This document shows, in pieces, positions 14,001-25,736 of a DNA stretch of 64,000 nucleotides. The position numbers were made by a program, and so were the translations under genes. The stretch is from Xestospongia bergquistia (lineage: Eukaryota > Porifera > Demospongiae > Haplosclerida > Petrosiidae). The stretch covers positions 16,520,446 to 16,584,445 of the forward strand of contig OZ014411.1 in the NCBI GenBank assembly GCA_963965975.1. Reading direction: 5' to 3'. Every line of letters starts with the position of its first letter. Position 1 is the stretch's first letter. The notes under the pieces were generated by a model, which had not been told where the DNA came from, did not search any database, and saw only the letters and a program-made list of their open reading frames with translations.

Positions 14001-17000
14001 CTCCTCATTCATATTACTTGACTGTGTCCAATATCACTTTTGTTAACTTCAATGAAAGTAGCTGTTACACATTACAAGCTTGTTCGCATTGTAGAGCAAA
14101 ACAAGGAGGATTTGAAACTAGGTTTGAGAAACTAGTGTTTGATAACAGTCCTAATATTGCAACTTGGAAATGGAAACATGAACAAGTCTTCAGAGATATG
14201 GATGGTACACTAACTGGCAATGTTGGAGGAGCTCTTTTACCTACTTCTACTATTTTACCTTCTCCTCATTGTAGTGATCACTCTGCTTCAAGTTTTGGAG
14301 CTGTCAGAGGAAGTGTTTGTGATGATAAAGTCCACTTTGCTCGTTTTGCTCTCACTAACCCTACTCCATCATCTCTCACAACAAGAAATCTTAATGTCAC
14401 TAGTCAACATGGTATTCTTCAGTTAGAGTATGTATTCAAACGACTTCTACTTGGACCTGGCTATATGGCTCTATTACCCATCAAAGAAATATATCAACTT
14501 GATTGGGATGAAGGAGAAAGATTTAATAATATATCTTATTCCTCTCTTTATTCTGGCATTACAACATCTGATTATCTTTGGATACGACATGATTTTAACA
14601 AGAGTGTGGACTATATAAAGATCAATAAACAAGAAAAGAATGCCAGTTTGGTCATACCACCTGGTGGATTGTCACAGTTAGGAGATTGGTATGTCAATAA
14701 CAATGAGACATCTGTCACATATTATGTAAATGGTAGTAACCCAACTTGTCCTAGTAATGTTCCAGTATCTTTTACTTCTTATCGATGTCTCTATAAGAAT
14801 TGTATTCCACCTCCACCACCTAAACCACCAACCCCTCTACCTCCTGGCCGTCCTAATGCCACCAATCTCTGGTCTGACCAATCTATATGGCCTAATGAAC
14901 TGTTACCACAAAATGATACAGATGTGTACATTAACTGTAGTTTATATATTCTGGTTGATGTTCCTTTGCCTCGTATTAAAACTTTATCTATCTGTGGAGG
15001 ACTAGAATTTCTAGATGAGCGTGACCACATTTTAGAGGCAAACTTGATTTTAATTGATAGTGGACGACTCGTTGCTGGGTCTGAAGACAAGCCGTTTCAA
15101 CATCAATTAACTATTATACTGAACGGTGACCTAAATTCACCAGAATATCGTCTCCCCAATCTTGGACTTGTTTTGGGTGCTAAAGGTATCGGAGTGTTTG
15201 GTCAACTAAGCTTACATGGTAAAGATCGCTCTCCCACTTGGACCTTCTTGGCCCAAACAGCAAAGGAAGGAGACACTCAAGTTGTATTAAGCCAAGCTGT
15301 AGACTGGCAAATAGGAGAAGAAATTGTTATCGCATCCACTTTCTATGAAGTAGGACAAACAGAAGAACGTACTATTACTAATATCAGTAATGATGGACTA
15401 ACTCTTAGTCTTAATAGTCCTTTAATTTATAATCATCTTGGAGGAGTTCACAATACAAACTCCTGCTCAGTCAATATCAGTGCTGAAGTTGGACTTCTAT
15501 CTCGAAACATCAAAATTCTAGGAACACATCCTAATGCTACTGTTGATGTTGCAGATCGGCAATCATATGGTTGTCGTGTTCTTGTTGGTACTTATTTTGT
15601 TGACATCTCTGGTACAATACAATATACTGGATCAGCTCAACTAGAAGGAGTTGAATTTAAAGGATGTGGTCAAGAAGGCTTCGTGGAAACTTTTGATCCT
15701 AGATACTCACTGGCATTTCTCAATATTGGTCAAGTTAAGGACAATAGTTCATATGTCAAAAGCTGTAGTTTTCATAAAGGCTACAATACAGGCATTGGTG
15801 TATTTGGGACTAAAGGAATGTCAATTACTAACAATGTAGTCCATCGTACTATAGGACCCTCTCTATATATTACAGGCAGTGACCATCAGTTGATTCAAAA
15901 TCTAGCAGTGGTAGCTTTATTTCCTGGAACATATAATGGTCGTAATGAACCTTGGAATGCTGAGTGGACAGCCAACTATGAACTTGCTAAAGCCAGCAAC
16001 TATGTTTTGATCGGAAATTCAGCTGCTGGTGGAGCTAAGGCTGGCTATCATACTAATGGAGAGAACTGTATATCATCCAACTTCAGTCCTACCTGGAAAA
16101 ATAACATAGCACACACCACACTACATGGTATTCATGTGGGCTACAGTGATGGTCATTTTGCTGGTGATGGTGGGTGTTCATCTTTTCATGATTTCACAAT
16201 ATATAGCTGTTATCACTATGGCCTTTTCTCATACTCTAAAGCTGGTGTTTTAGTTACAGAATCTACATTTGTTAACAATTATGCTGCCATATTCACTGCT
16301 GTAATTGGACCTGCTGCTCTCTCTCATCGAGTCAGTACTAAAACTGTCATTATAAAAGACTCAGAGATCATTTCCAGTATTAATTCTGGTTCCATTAATT
16401 GCACAGAGTACAGCTTTAAACCAGCCATTGGTTATCATGCCAGATCACATTCAGGCATCCAAAGTCCTTGGAAAGGACATGTGGGTGTAATTCTGTCTTC
16501 ATTTACATCAGGTTCTGGTCACTTTCCTAAGTTTCCATGGTCAGGCACTCCAAATTATCCTGCAATCAAAGGCCTCACTAAACTCAGTAATGTTAGCTTC
16601 TGTAACTTTGGTACTCACTGCTCTTCTATGAAAGAAGTAGTATTGATGACACATCCCACATCTGAAGACTGTCAACATCCTGTTTGGACAAAAGGAATTA
16701 CATTTCTATCGGTGAACAAAGCTTCTAAATTCTTTAATCACAAGCCAATACTTGGTAGTGTTAATCCTTCAGATTGCGTTGATATGGATTGTGATGCATT
16801 AAAGAAAATTCTCATTCGAGATCTCGATGGCTCTTTCACAGGCTCTACAGGTTTGAATTCCCTCATTTCAAAGTCAGAGTTTGAATGGGATGGTGATCGT
16901 AGACGTGGTTTGGGTGACTATCGAATTCCAAAAACAATGTTAGCTACTCCAACAGGTAGTAAAATTGATCCTGATGTACTCTATCCATATAAGGGCATAT

Positions 17001-19840
17001 ATGGAGTCAATGCTAGTGATTGTCAGTGGGAAGCAGAATGGAACTCTTACCACTGTACCAATATAGATCACATGATGTTTGTCATAGAAAGTCTTGATGC
17101 TGATACAGAAGTTCGTCGGCTCTCTCCTATTGGCGTTGGTGCTAATGGGTACATCGATTTGATAAATGGTCCTCAAGATCATGGATGGTGTGGTGGATAC
17201 ACATGTCAAGAACGTATATCAACTTTCTATGCTATAGTATCAACTGGTCTAAACTACACTATTGCTATGACTAGTACCAATCCTCAAAAGACAAACCTTT
17301 ATCTTCTCAATGCCGATGACTCTCAAGGTCTTGTTATAGCTATCATATATACTAACCCACAAAGACTAGATGTATATGTTGGTACTGAATATATCATTCC
17401 AACTAATGGCTATATGAAGGACGGCAACCTTCGATATAAACGTGGTGACAATTTCATTCCAACACTCTCTGATAGCCATGGAACAAATTATTATGATCGT
17501 AACACTAAAAGATTACATATTGTGATCAAAGGTGACACACCAGTTAGAATTGAAACTACTCAAGTCATCCAACTTGGTATTGATCTTCCTCCTGTTACTG
17601 TGAATGAGTTTTTTGAGGTCAATTTAATTCAAAACTTAGCCCTGCTCCTTGGCATTACACCAAATCGCATCAGAATCGTCAATGTAATTTCTGAAAGTGG
17701 AGGCCGCAAACGAGAAACATCACGTACCAGAGTTGAATTTGAAATAGGTGCAGCACCTTCTAATGACACTACAACACCAAATGTCAATGGAACAGATGGA
17801 AGTTATAACAACCAAACTGGATCAACTCCACAGGATGACACAGTCTACAAGGATCTTCTTAATGTGACAACTCGTGTTGGTGAAGTCATTCAAACTGGAG
17901 AACTATCAAAAGAAATAGGCTATGATATTTTAGATGCTGTTATCATTAAGCCACAGCCAGTACGAACTGATCCAACACAAGGAGTTAGAGCCACAAATGT
18001 AACTGGTGGACCTCAGCCTGGAGATAATGGTACAACTAACTTAACAACATTTTATGATAAACAACTTCAAAAGGAAGAAAAAGAGGATAATGATACTAAT
18101 CTACTTACAATAAGCATCCCAACAAGACTAGGTATTATAAATTTTCCTTCAGAGGGTGTTGAAGGTATTCTATTAATTTCTCCTATAAAAGTAGCAATGT
18201 ATGATGGGGCTGGCCTTGTAGTGTCTACATTAGGTGTAGGACTACCTTGGCAGTTAACAGTATCACCAATATCAAAACCTACAGGTGCTTTTCTAATGAA
18301 TTCTACAGGCAATATGGGAAATGGTATAGCACAGTTCTCTGATCTCCTTTTTAGCTATCCTGGAAGATATCGTCTACAATTTGACATCACATACCCTCTT
18401 ACTGCTAACTTCTCTCTTACAAGTAGTAGTAGTGTTATCAACATTCAAGTAAGACAGCTCTACCTTCAAGTCATCTCTCAGCCACCATCAGTTACCAATA
18501 CAACATTTCCCTTCTCATCTACTGTAACTGTTCACATTATGGATACCAATACTAATGCTATAGTTACTAACTTACAATGGAGAGGACAGCAATGGTTTAT
18601 GACTGCTGCTATTATTTTAATATCCACTGGACAGAGGTATGGGCAGGATATTACTGTAAATATTGAACAAGGAGTGGCTCAGTTTCAAGACATCCATGTC
18701 AAAAGTGCAGGATCATACAAAATTCAATTTTCAGTTTTTACAAATCCTGCCTCTTCTAGCAATCAACTACCTCAACCTATAGACAGCAATACTTTTGTAG
18801 TTAAAAAGTTTCCATTTACTCGTTACATTGTAACATACAATAACAGTTACAATGACATAGTTAGAAACTATGAAGAGGAATTCAAGACAGCTTTAATAGC
18901 ACGCATCCAAGAGAGTTATCCTGCTGTATTGGTATACAATGTATCCGTATATGAAGGTAGTATCATTGCTACTTTCTTTGTCACCAGTAGCAGTACAAAT
19001 GGACTTAATAATATTGCCACAGACACAAACCTGTTCTCTTTTTCATTTCGTGGTAGAGCTCTTGATCTCTCTTCCATACAGCAAGATCCTGCCTATCCTA
19101 TAACACAACCAACCGAACCACCTATAGCAAGCACTGATGTAACAAAGCTGATTTTGGGGATAGTGTGTGGAATACTTGGACTGTTGGTAGTGATACTTCT
19201 AATCATTGTTGCAGTTGCTATTGTCTGCTATTACACTAACAAGAGAAAAATAGTAAAAGCTCAGCATATCAAGGTTAAACCAGTGGAAGATACAGAGCAG
19301 CCTCCTCCTCCATACACATTATATCCCAATCTATCTGCACTAACAGAAAGTGAGGAAGATTATCCTCTGTTTCAGCTTATTACACACGAGAGTGAAAAAG
19401 AATCTACCAGTGGTAGAGATTCACGACCTGCTAGTCAGGCATCGAGTAGGAGTTTTAGCTCTGGTATCCTGAGACGACGTCAACAAAATGAAGTAGAGTA
19501 TGTTAATAAAACAGAGACAAAGTCTTCATTAGTAGATGGACAATCAGATGATAAAACAAGTACCAATAGTCAAAAGATATATCATGGAGAATTAAATAAT
19601 CATCCTGTCATACATCCTGATACTGTACCACATCCATTAGTTACTGATCATCCACATTCTTCAAGTTCTTTGTCCTCAGATACAACTACAATTACTTTGC
19701 CTAGTGCTCCTCTTCCTCCTATAAATCCAGTTTTCCGTACAAATACGAGGCCAGTACTTCCACCTATCTCACAAAATAATAATACCAGTTACAATCTAAA
19801 TCAGGCACTCCCTCCTTTGACTTTTCCTCAAGAGAAATAA
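1..19840 (+). CDS. PKHD1L1-like: Fibrocystin-L-like giant membrane protein with N-terminal CAP domain (5' partial)
   Basis: Large type I surface protein of the fibrocystin family; human fibrocystin-L acts at the cell surface, and the role here is not known. Exons read as 437-527, 750-862, 1280-1368, 1505-1570, 1862-1930, 2288-2423, 2638-2749, 2833-2890, 3056-3215, 3506-3576, 3627-3666, 3927-3997, 4051-4161, 4657-4743, 4793-5167, 5915-6078, 6170-6820, 6867-7140, 7376-7944, 8114-9326, 9392-9456, 10022-19840; phases agree throughout (4,800 codons plus stop). A further exon lies at about 1-129, donor uncertain. Domain order: CAP/SCP (437-1368, ending with a CRISP-like Cys-rich hinge, GEPCTKCP), IPT/TIG repeats, PA14 (4793-6078), at least ten more IPT copies (about 8185-12350), G8 (12365-12760), parallel beta-helix repeats, Pro-rich linker (14802-14840), second G8 (14862-15240), more beta-helix, transmembrane helix (19147-19233), about 200-residue tail with PPPPY. 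The CAP module and the single 9.8-kb last exon are unusual. Human PKHD1L1 is about 4,240 residues. Confidence 0.9.
437..1368 (+). other. CAP/SCP domain exons of the fibrocystin-L-like gene
   Basis: Exons 437-527, 750-862 and 1280-1368 encode a helix with a DDLKRWYKQL core, then YLIGCGASY, then VVVICFYAPG followed by GEPCTKCP and CVDGLC. This order (W-Y helix, GCG, hydrophobic strand ending in Y-x-P-G, hinge cysteines) is the C-terminal half of CAP/CRISP/GLIPR proteins. An earlier exon in 1-129 carries a GEN motif, also typical of CAP. The next exons (1505-1570 linker, 1862-1930 IPT) continue in frame: phase 1 at 1368, 1570 and 1930. The catalytic-like His/Glu set of CAP proteins is not clearly visible in what is present. 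Confidence 0.75.
2041..2089. repeat. (AT)n microsatellite
   Basis: About 24 AT dinucleotides within an intron of the fibrocystin-L-like gene. Confidence 0.95.
4793..6078 (+). other. PA14 domain exons of the fibrocystin-L-like gene
   Basis: Exon 4793-5167 starts GGRGIVREVW and continues through PNTSFNWT, FGERTYFQQRYSGFF and FISDDRLRLYLS; exon 5915-6078 adds KAYYIEAVQQQGWGP. This is the beta-barrel PA14 carbohydrate-binding-type domain found in the same place in fibrocystin-L, between early and later IPT repeats. The intron between them (5168-5914) shows no feature. Confidence 0.8.
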
Positions 19841-20225
19841 TCATCATATTATGTAATTATTAGTCATGGTTAGACCACTAGTAAAAATTTAACAGACGAT
19901 TATCACTTAGAGTTTTATTGTCAATTGACTAAACCTTTATTTATTGGTTTTTGCTTATTTATTGAGTATCAATATAAAAATAATTCAATCAAACAATATG
20001 TATCAGTACTATAGTGTAATCAACACCAATAATAAAGTAGATCCAACAAAAATCATTAACATTACTATCACTGTAACAAGACTAAACAGGATAACATTGA
20101 TGATGATATATAATAGTGTAATAAAGCAGTGTACAATGTATGGTATGTATTAATGACAGAATTACAATGTAAATGTCTAAGTAACAATGCAAAAAAGGAG
20201 TGCTAATAAAGAACAATTGTGTCCG
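19841..20225. other. Intergenic tail-to-tail spacer
   Basis: Space between the stop of the fibrocystin-L-like gene and the stop of APH-1 on the other strand. AATAAA-type hexamers near 20030 could serve polyadenylation of the plus gene. The small open frame at 19944-20153 has no recognisable content. Confidence 0.6.
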
Positions 20226-23200
20226 TCATCGTTTAAAGAAATGTATCAAAGTGCTTGGTCTAGCTCCAGCAACAAAGAAAGACACTCCAGTTAGAAGAGC
20301 ACAGAGACAATATGCAATGACCAAGAAGTAGACAGTAGACACTTTATCATTAATGAGTGACTACAGAAAAAGTAAAACTACAAGTGAGTACATAGTTTAT
20401 GTATAGGACATCCATCATCTGTAGTGTATACATATATGTCAACATAATGGAAATGAATATTTTTAGAATATAGTGGGCGTGGCTATGCCTATCCCATTAC
20501 TCATTATCTGAGTAATTGGGTATAGTTTGTTTTCATGTGTATACATTTCATGTAAGAGAACAATTAGGCATTTTGCATTAAATGTCATTTTAATTGTCTA
20601 TTATAAAGAGGTTTTGATGTACAGAACAGTAATAGTTCTTACCAGACAAGAGACCAACATATGTGTTAAAGGAACAGCAATTACTAAGAACCAATTACGT
20701 TTTTCCCAGCCAGCAAAATATAATACTCCCCAACAAATGTGTAAGATAATCATAACTTGAGTACCAAGGGCTAAATAGAAAAGATAACAATAATAGATTT
20801 ATATTTGAATTGATATTAGTGTTCAATGCAATACCTGGTCACATGACCTATCAATTAAGTTAAACTCAATGTGTCACTTTTAGTGCATTGATTAGTATTA
20901 TATATAAAGCATCTTTTATTGAGTATAGTCAAACAGATCTATTGTGTATTGACCATTATATCCTTTGAGGTGATCATAACAATGTGTAGCTAGTATTGGT
21001 AAAAGCCTGTAACAGTTTTGAGAGGCAGAGCAAAAAGGAATAGAAAAATGGCAACAAATGATGTAATAAGCAACGTAATTGATGAATTTGGGTTAAATAA
21101 CACAAGGAATGTTTCTTAAAGTAATTAAAATTCACTAGGTGTGCTCTGTTATGCATTTCAGAGGACCTTAATACATGACCATATATCTTTATAGATTTAT
21201 CTACAGCACTCCACACTGTTCCACAGTGGTAAGGAGGAGCCATATGATCAGTTATACTTATTTCCTGCATCCCATTTTCACAGCATATATCGTCGTGTGA
21301 TAATAACGTTTATTAATTGAAATTTTGTCCACTTCTGTCATTATTGATATGGTCAGAACCCTCACAAATATATTTTAAATCTATAGATAATGTATGCTAG
21401 GAAACTACTGGTATACAAATATACTGTTGTACATGTACAGTGTATGTAGTATAGATAGCTACAGTTTGTATTACCTGAAGTGAGAACAAAGTATTGACTA
21501 TCTCCTTGAATACCAACAATACCTGGTCCAGTAGCTGCATCAAGAACATTAGCAAACATGACAATACCAGCAATTAAACCAAATCCTAGTCCACCAACTA
21601 AAAAAAATAAAAGACAATTAGTATAGTCTGGTGTTGCTGACACTTCGTTAAGAGAGGAAGTGTCTGGGGACAAGTGTTTTCACTCTCTTAATACATGCTC
21701 AGGTCTAAGAATGTTCTATCCACATCCACATTACTGCTATACAAGTCTCATATGTGTTTGTTCCCAGACCATTCCTATCTTAATGAAAGGGTTAATATAA
21801 ATTATTTATATGAAGTACATGTACAATAATAAGTAGTAGTACATTAGCACATAGGTTAGGAACAGATAAAAGGAGACATGTATGTTGTAGATTAGTTAGT
21901 ACTTGACAACATGCTTACCGTAAGCAATTTTGTGCTTCCTCATGTCAGACTTATCATTACTGACTATCTCCAATAAATGATCAGCTTTCCTAAAGAGTAA
22001 CAGATTTAATAGAGAAATGGCACATATGTCTCATCTGAAATGTATGATTACTATCATAATAAGTACAGTATAACATCTTCAAGTCACCACTTTATTAAAT
22101 GACCACCTAACTATTTAAGTCCCATTTGTATATAGTCATAATAAAGTAGTCTGTTTAATTTGTACATTAAGTTATCAATTAATATTAAATATTAATAAGA
22201 CCAATATAATAGTAAATTGGTATGTTGGTTGCTCTAGAGCTCTATTGTACATCAAAGAGAGGAAAATTTGTGAAATGAGTTACTGCTGTGTACAGAAGTC
22301 AAAGGCAAACATCAATTTCTACTTTCCAAGTTATTGAGTTATACTCTCTTTTTCTTTAAAGGTAAACATACTATATTTTTGATTGATGAAAGACAATATA
22401 GCTAATAAAATTTAGGAAGTAGGAATCCTTTTTAAAATCCTGAGCTCATAACAGTAAGTTAAACATGAGAATGGAGCACCAGCTAAATTATTAAAATTCA
22501 TAAGTTGCTAGTCACAGTCAAATAACCAACCAACCAACCACTGGCTAAATTTTACAGTTTATAACATCCATACTAGAGAAAACATTATTATTTCATTTAT
22601 TATAGGCAAAATGAATTGTTATGATACTCCTATTAAGGAGGTTTATTTGTAGCTGGATATTATTATATAATCATGAGCTGAGATACAATAATTATCACAA
22701 CATTTGATGCATGACTTGTATTTTGTGTAAAGTCATGTGACTTACTTCAATAAACGGTAGTAGAGCCATCTAAACAATTCCTGTAGTAATACTGAGAAAG
22801 GTAAGGTAAATGCCGGAGTCTCCCTTAAAGGTACTACTATAATCCATATCAAAGATGATATTAAAAGAGACAGCAACCAAAAGAAAGACCTGGAATGATG
22901 ATAGAAAAGAATATATGAAGTTTTTATTACATTAAGTCACTATGACATATATTGTATTATTATATAATTTAATTGATCAGGAGTAACATTATGTTTCAAA
23001 TTAGGAGAGGTCATTGTACCTTTTCATATAAACTTTAACATATTCTAGTAAATTTAGTGACTAATGTAATAATTGCTAACATTTTTATTTAACAAATAAA
23101 ATTAAGTTAAATGGTGTGACTTGGAACAAGCTAAAATTAATACAAGTTAAATAAGAATGTTTTTAGATTACTAAATTTAATAAACTAATTTAGTGATCTG

Positions 23201-23578
23201 AACTCTATTCACATCATAGAAATACCACTTGATCTGAAAATGTTTGATCTCAATGATTTATACAGAAGTTGTTCAATTTTCTAATGAATTATAACAAAAC
23301 GACAATTAATTAAACCATCTGATTATTAAGCAGGACTTTGTACACGTGAAACAACTTCAGCACATAAGATTATTCCAGACTCTCCCTATGCAATAGGGAA
23401 AGATCTGTCAGACTAACTACCAATCATGTCTGTACACACATACATACATACGCAAACAGACTTACCCTAATATCATAGCAATGATTTCATGAGGTTGTCT
23501 TACAACAGTTGTAAAAAACAGAGCGACTGGAGGTCCAAATGCTATCATACTATAAGCAAAAGCAGCTAAAACAGTCAT
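20226..23578 (-). CDS. aph1: Gamma-secretase subunit APH-1
   Basis: Scaffold subunit of the gamma-secretase intramembrane protease (with presenilin, nicastrin and PEN-2) that cleaves Notch, APP and similar type I proteins. Exons on the minus strand: 23578-23466, 22889-22746, 21989-21919, 21597-21475, 20770-20643, 20360-20226; 714 bases, exactly 237 residues plus stop, against about 250 in mammals. Start ATG is chosen because the protein then opens with the family's first membrane helix (IAFGPPVALFF). The fourth helix has the family's glycine ladder (G112, G116, G120) followed by GPGIVGIQGDS. The two conserved membrane histidines are H161 (ILHICWG) and H187 (PLTHM), 26 apart as in human H171/H197. 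Seven hydrophobic segments are visible. It is head-to-head with the gene at 23745. Intact, no odd features. Confidence 0.95.
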
Positions 23579-23744
23579 CTTCTTTTGATTACCACGCCTT
23601 TTTGTTCCAATATTAGTTTTCTAAATAGAAGTTTGATATTATTTCGGTCAAAATGAGAGCTCCACCCACTTGAGCAAGTTTAATCCTGCAGACTGCAGAC
23701 CTACTAAGCTCCGTCGATTCTATTGCCTCTTTACTCGGTCTGAT
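23579..23744. promoter_or_regulatory. Short head-to-head spacer, probable bidirectional promoter
   Basis: Only 166 bases separate the APH-1 start codon (minus) from the proposed ATG of the plus-strand gene at 23745. The spacer is less AT-rich than its surroundings and includes CCACCCACTT and a CTGCAGACTGCAGAC duplication. Bidirectional use is an inference from the geometry; no TATA box is obvious. Confidence 0.45.
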
Positions 23745-24478
23745 ATGGATCCTCAGTCAGTAAGGTTTGTATAAAACTAGTATAATCATATTGGTATTTA
23801 ATTTATATAACTATTGAGCGACTAGTAGCAAGTGAATGTACTACACTCTTCACCACAGCACGTATGATTTTGATTCACTGGCTTACAAACTCTGTCTGAT
23901 CCTTATTAAAAAGGCGTAAATTTGATGTAGAAATGATGGGCAATGCAGTACTAGTTTGTACATACATTTCTTAATCTGTACTTCTAACCTCCAGACCTTT
24001 TTAGTCAATTCAAGTGCTTTTGAATATCATATATAAATTTGTATAGTTAGATCTCATTATACTCTAGTGGTTTGATATAGAGTCCTCAATCAATTGCATT
24101 CATGAAAATAAAATTAATGTAATTGCGACATATTGAAAATATTTCAAGATTGTGTGTCTAAGATAAGGTATAGCATAGTGTATGTAGATTTACTTGTACA
24201 TCATTTAGAGTCTATGTGTTTACTGTTATTAATTTAATTCATGATTAGTTGTTTAACATTATTAAAATTTTTATTAACATGCAATCTGTGAATATTATTT
24301 GTTGAAATAATAATAAATATTAAGTGTTATTTGACACCATAATCACACAAACACACACACACACACATACAAACATAAATGTTGTATCATGTGTGTTACA
24401 TTCTCTTTACTTTTATAGTACAAACAACAGTCCACCAAATGATTATAAATTTGTGAAGGTACTAACTACATTCTTCTA

Positions 24479-24523
<45 letters not shown>

Positions 24524-25283
24524 TTATGTTTTCTAGCCACCCAAATTAGGTCAGTTTATGAGAGGAGGAGGATCTGTTTTGTCTTATGCTAATCGGTTTG
24601 AACAAACACCTAGTGAAACTGATGGTGCACACAAACTTAAAAGAGTCTCATCTCTTACAACTGATTACAACTTTTTGTCTCCTACTAGTTCAAGTACAAA
24701 TGAAAAAAGTCAATCTACATATGAAAACAATGATAATAATAATGCCGGTCTACCAAAAGAAACAATTGGTCATGATGATGTATTTAGCCTAAAGTCTCCA
24801 GATGAATCAAAAGGAAATACTCAAGAACAAATTTATAGATCTCAGAAACAAACTGCTGCTTTGCCAAATGATGAAAGTGAACTAAATCCAAACATACAAG
24901 CAACTTCAGGAAGTTCTTCAACCAACAAAACATCAAAGTCATGGGAAGAAAGTATCAGGACAGATGAATGTTCATCTAATTATAAACCTAAACGTAAATA
25001 TAAACTTGGAAAATTTATATCACAAGAGCCTTATACTGAGTCTCCTCCTTTTAACCAAGTCTCACCTTCAAATGATCATAACAGAGAAGAAGAATTTACT
25101 TCAAGTCATAAGAGTATGCCTACAGAAATAACATCCTCATGTGTCCAGACATCTCGATCAAGTGCTGAAGTCACTCCTCTTATCCAGTCAAAAGTTACAA
25201 TAAGAGTATCTTCTGGTAAAAAAGCTAACGATCATGATTCTACCACTTGTTTTATAAAGGAGTCTTTCATTGTCTATGTCTGA
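23745..25283 (+). CDS. Low-complexity polar protein of unknown function
   Basis: Proposed exons 23745-23764, 24419-24458, 24537-25283 (269 codons with stop). The last exon is secure; exon 1 uses a weak GTTTGT donor, because the stronger GTAAGG site five bases earlier would put a stop in exon 2. I recognise no family. The protein is rich in Ser, Thr, Asn, Glu and Lys and looks disordered, with a basic patch (KPKRKYKLGK) near the middle and no signal peptide or membrane helix. The C-terminus ends in IVYV, which fits a class II PDZ-ligand pattern by form only. AATAAA follows the stop directly (25284). Introns hold (AC)n and (ATT)n runs. Confidence 0.6.
24349..24366. repeat. (CA)n microsatellite
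   Basis: Short ACAC run in the intron just before the exon at 24419. Confidence 0.85.
24479..24523. repeat. (ATT)n microsatellite
   Basis: About 14 ATT triplets, ending some 14 bases before the acceptor of the exon at 24537, where the polypyrimidine tract would lie. Confidence 0.95.
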
Positions 25284-25736
25284 ATAAATTATTATTACAG
25301 TACGTTGTATGTCAGACTCCAATTTGACTCCTTAATTGAATTACTAACAATTAAATAATTTACTTATACATTATATACTTCCCTTAGTTTTAGTATATAC
25401 TCTAATCTTTTACAAAATTTAAAATTCAATTACACAAATTACAAAGAAAGGACACTAGTCATCAGTAATTATGAGCAACAAGTCTAGCTTACAATATTTT
25501 ATACACAATTATATACATAGTAGAAACTATTACTGAAGAGTCAGAAACAAGCAGTAATGTTGACACCATGTTTGTGGTCATACTTCATATGAAATTTAAG
25601 TGTGTTAACTAGTGACATTAATGTCAACAAACAAATACCAAAATGAATCAGCATTGTAATATCTTATTCAGTAGATTGGTCAGTGTATTAATCAATAAGG
25701 CCGTCAATTTTTAGACACATTACTTCTGAGAGTAGA
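25284..25736. other. Intergenic spacer
   Basis: AT-rich spacer with a polyadenylation hexamer at its start; contains the 3' end of the preceding gene and presumably the promoter of the GTPase gene. Nothing else recognised. Confidence 0.5.

Noticed and set aside
13011..15839. Various open frames inside the big fibrocystin-L exon
   Set aside because: Shadows of the long frame; none has a family signature.
1..19840. PKHD1 (fibrocystin) or TMEM2/CEMIP rather than PKHD1L1-like
   Set aside because: Two G8 domains with a PA14 domain and a dozen IPT repeats fit fibrocystin-L best; TMEM2/CEMIP have one G8 and no IPT set. The split between PKHD1 and PKHD1L1 may not apply outside vertebrates.
20974..21270. 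Minus-strand frame in APH-1 intron 4 as an extra exon
   Set aside because: The APH-1 sequence is complete without it, and exon 4 to exon 5 join in phase directly.
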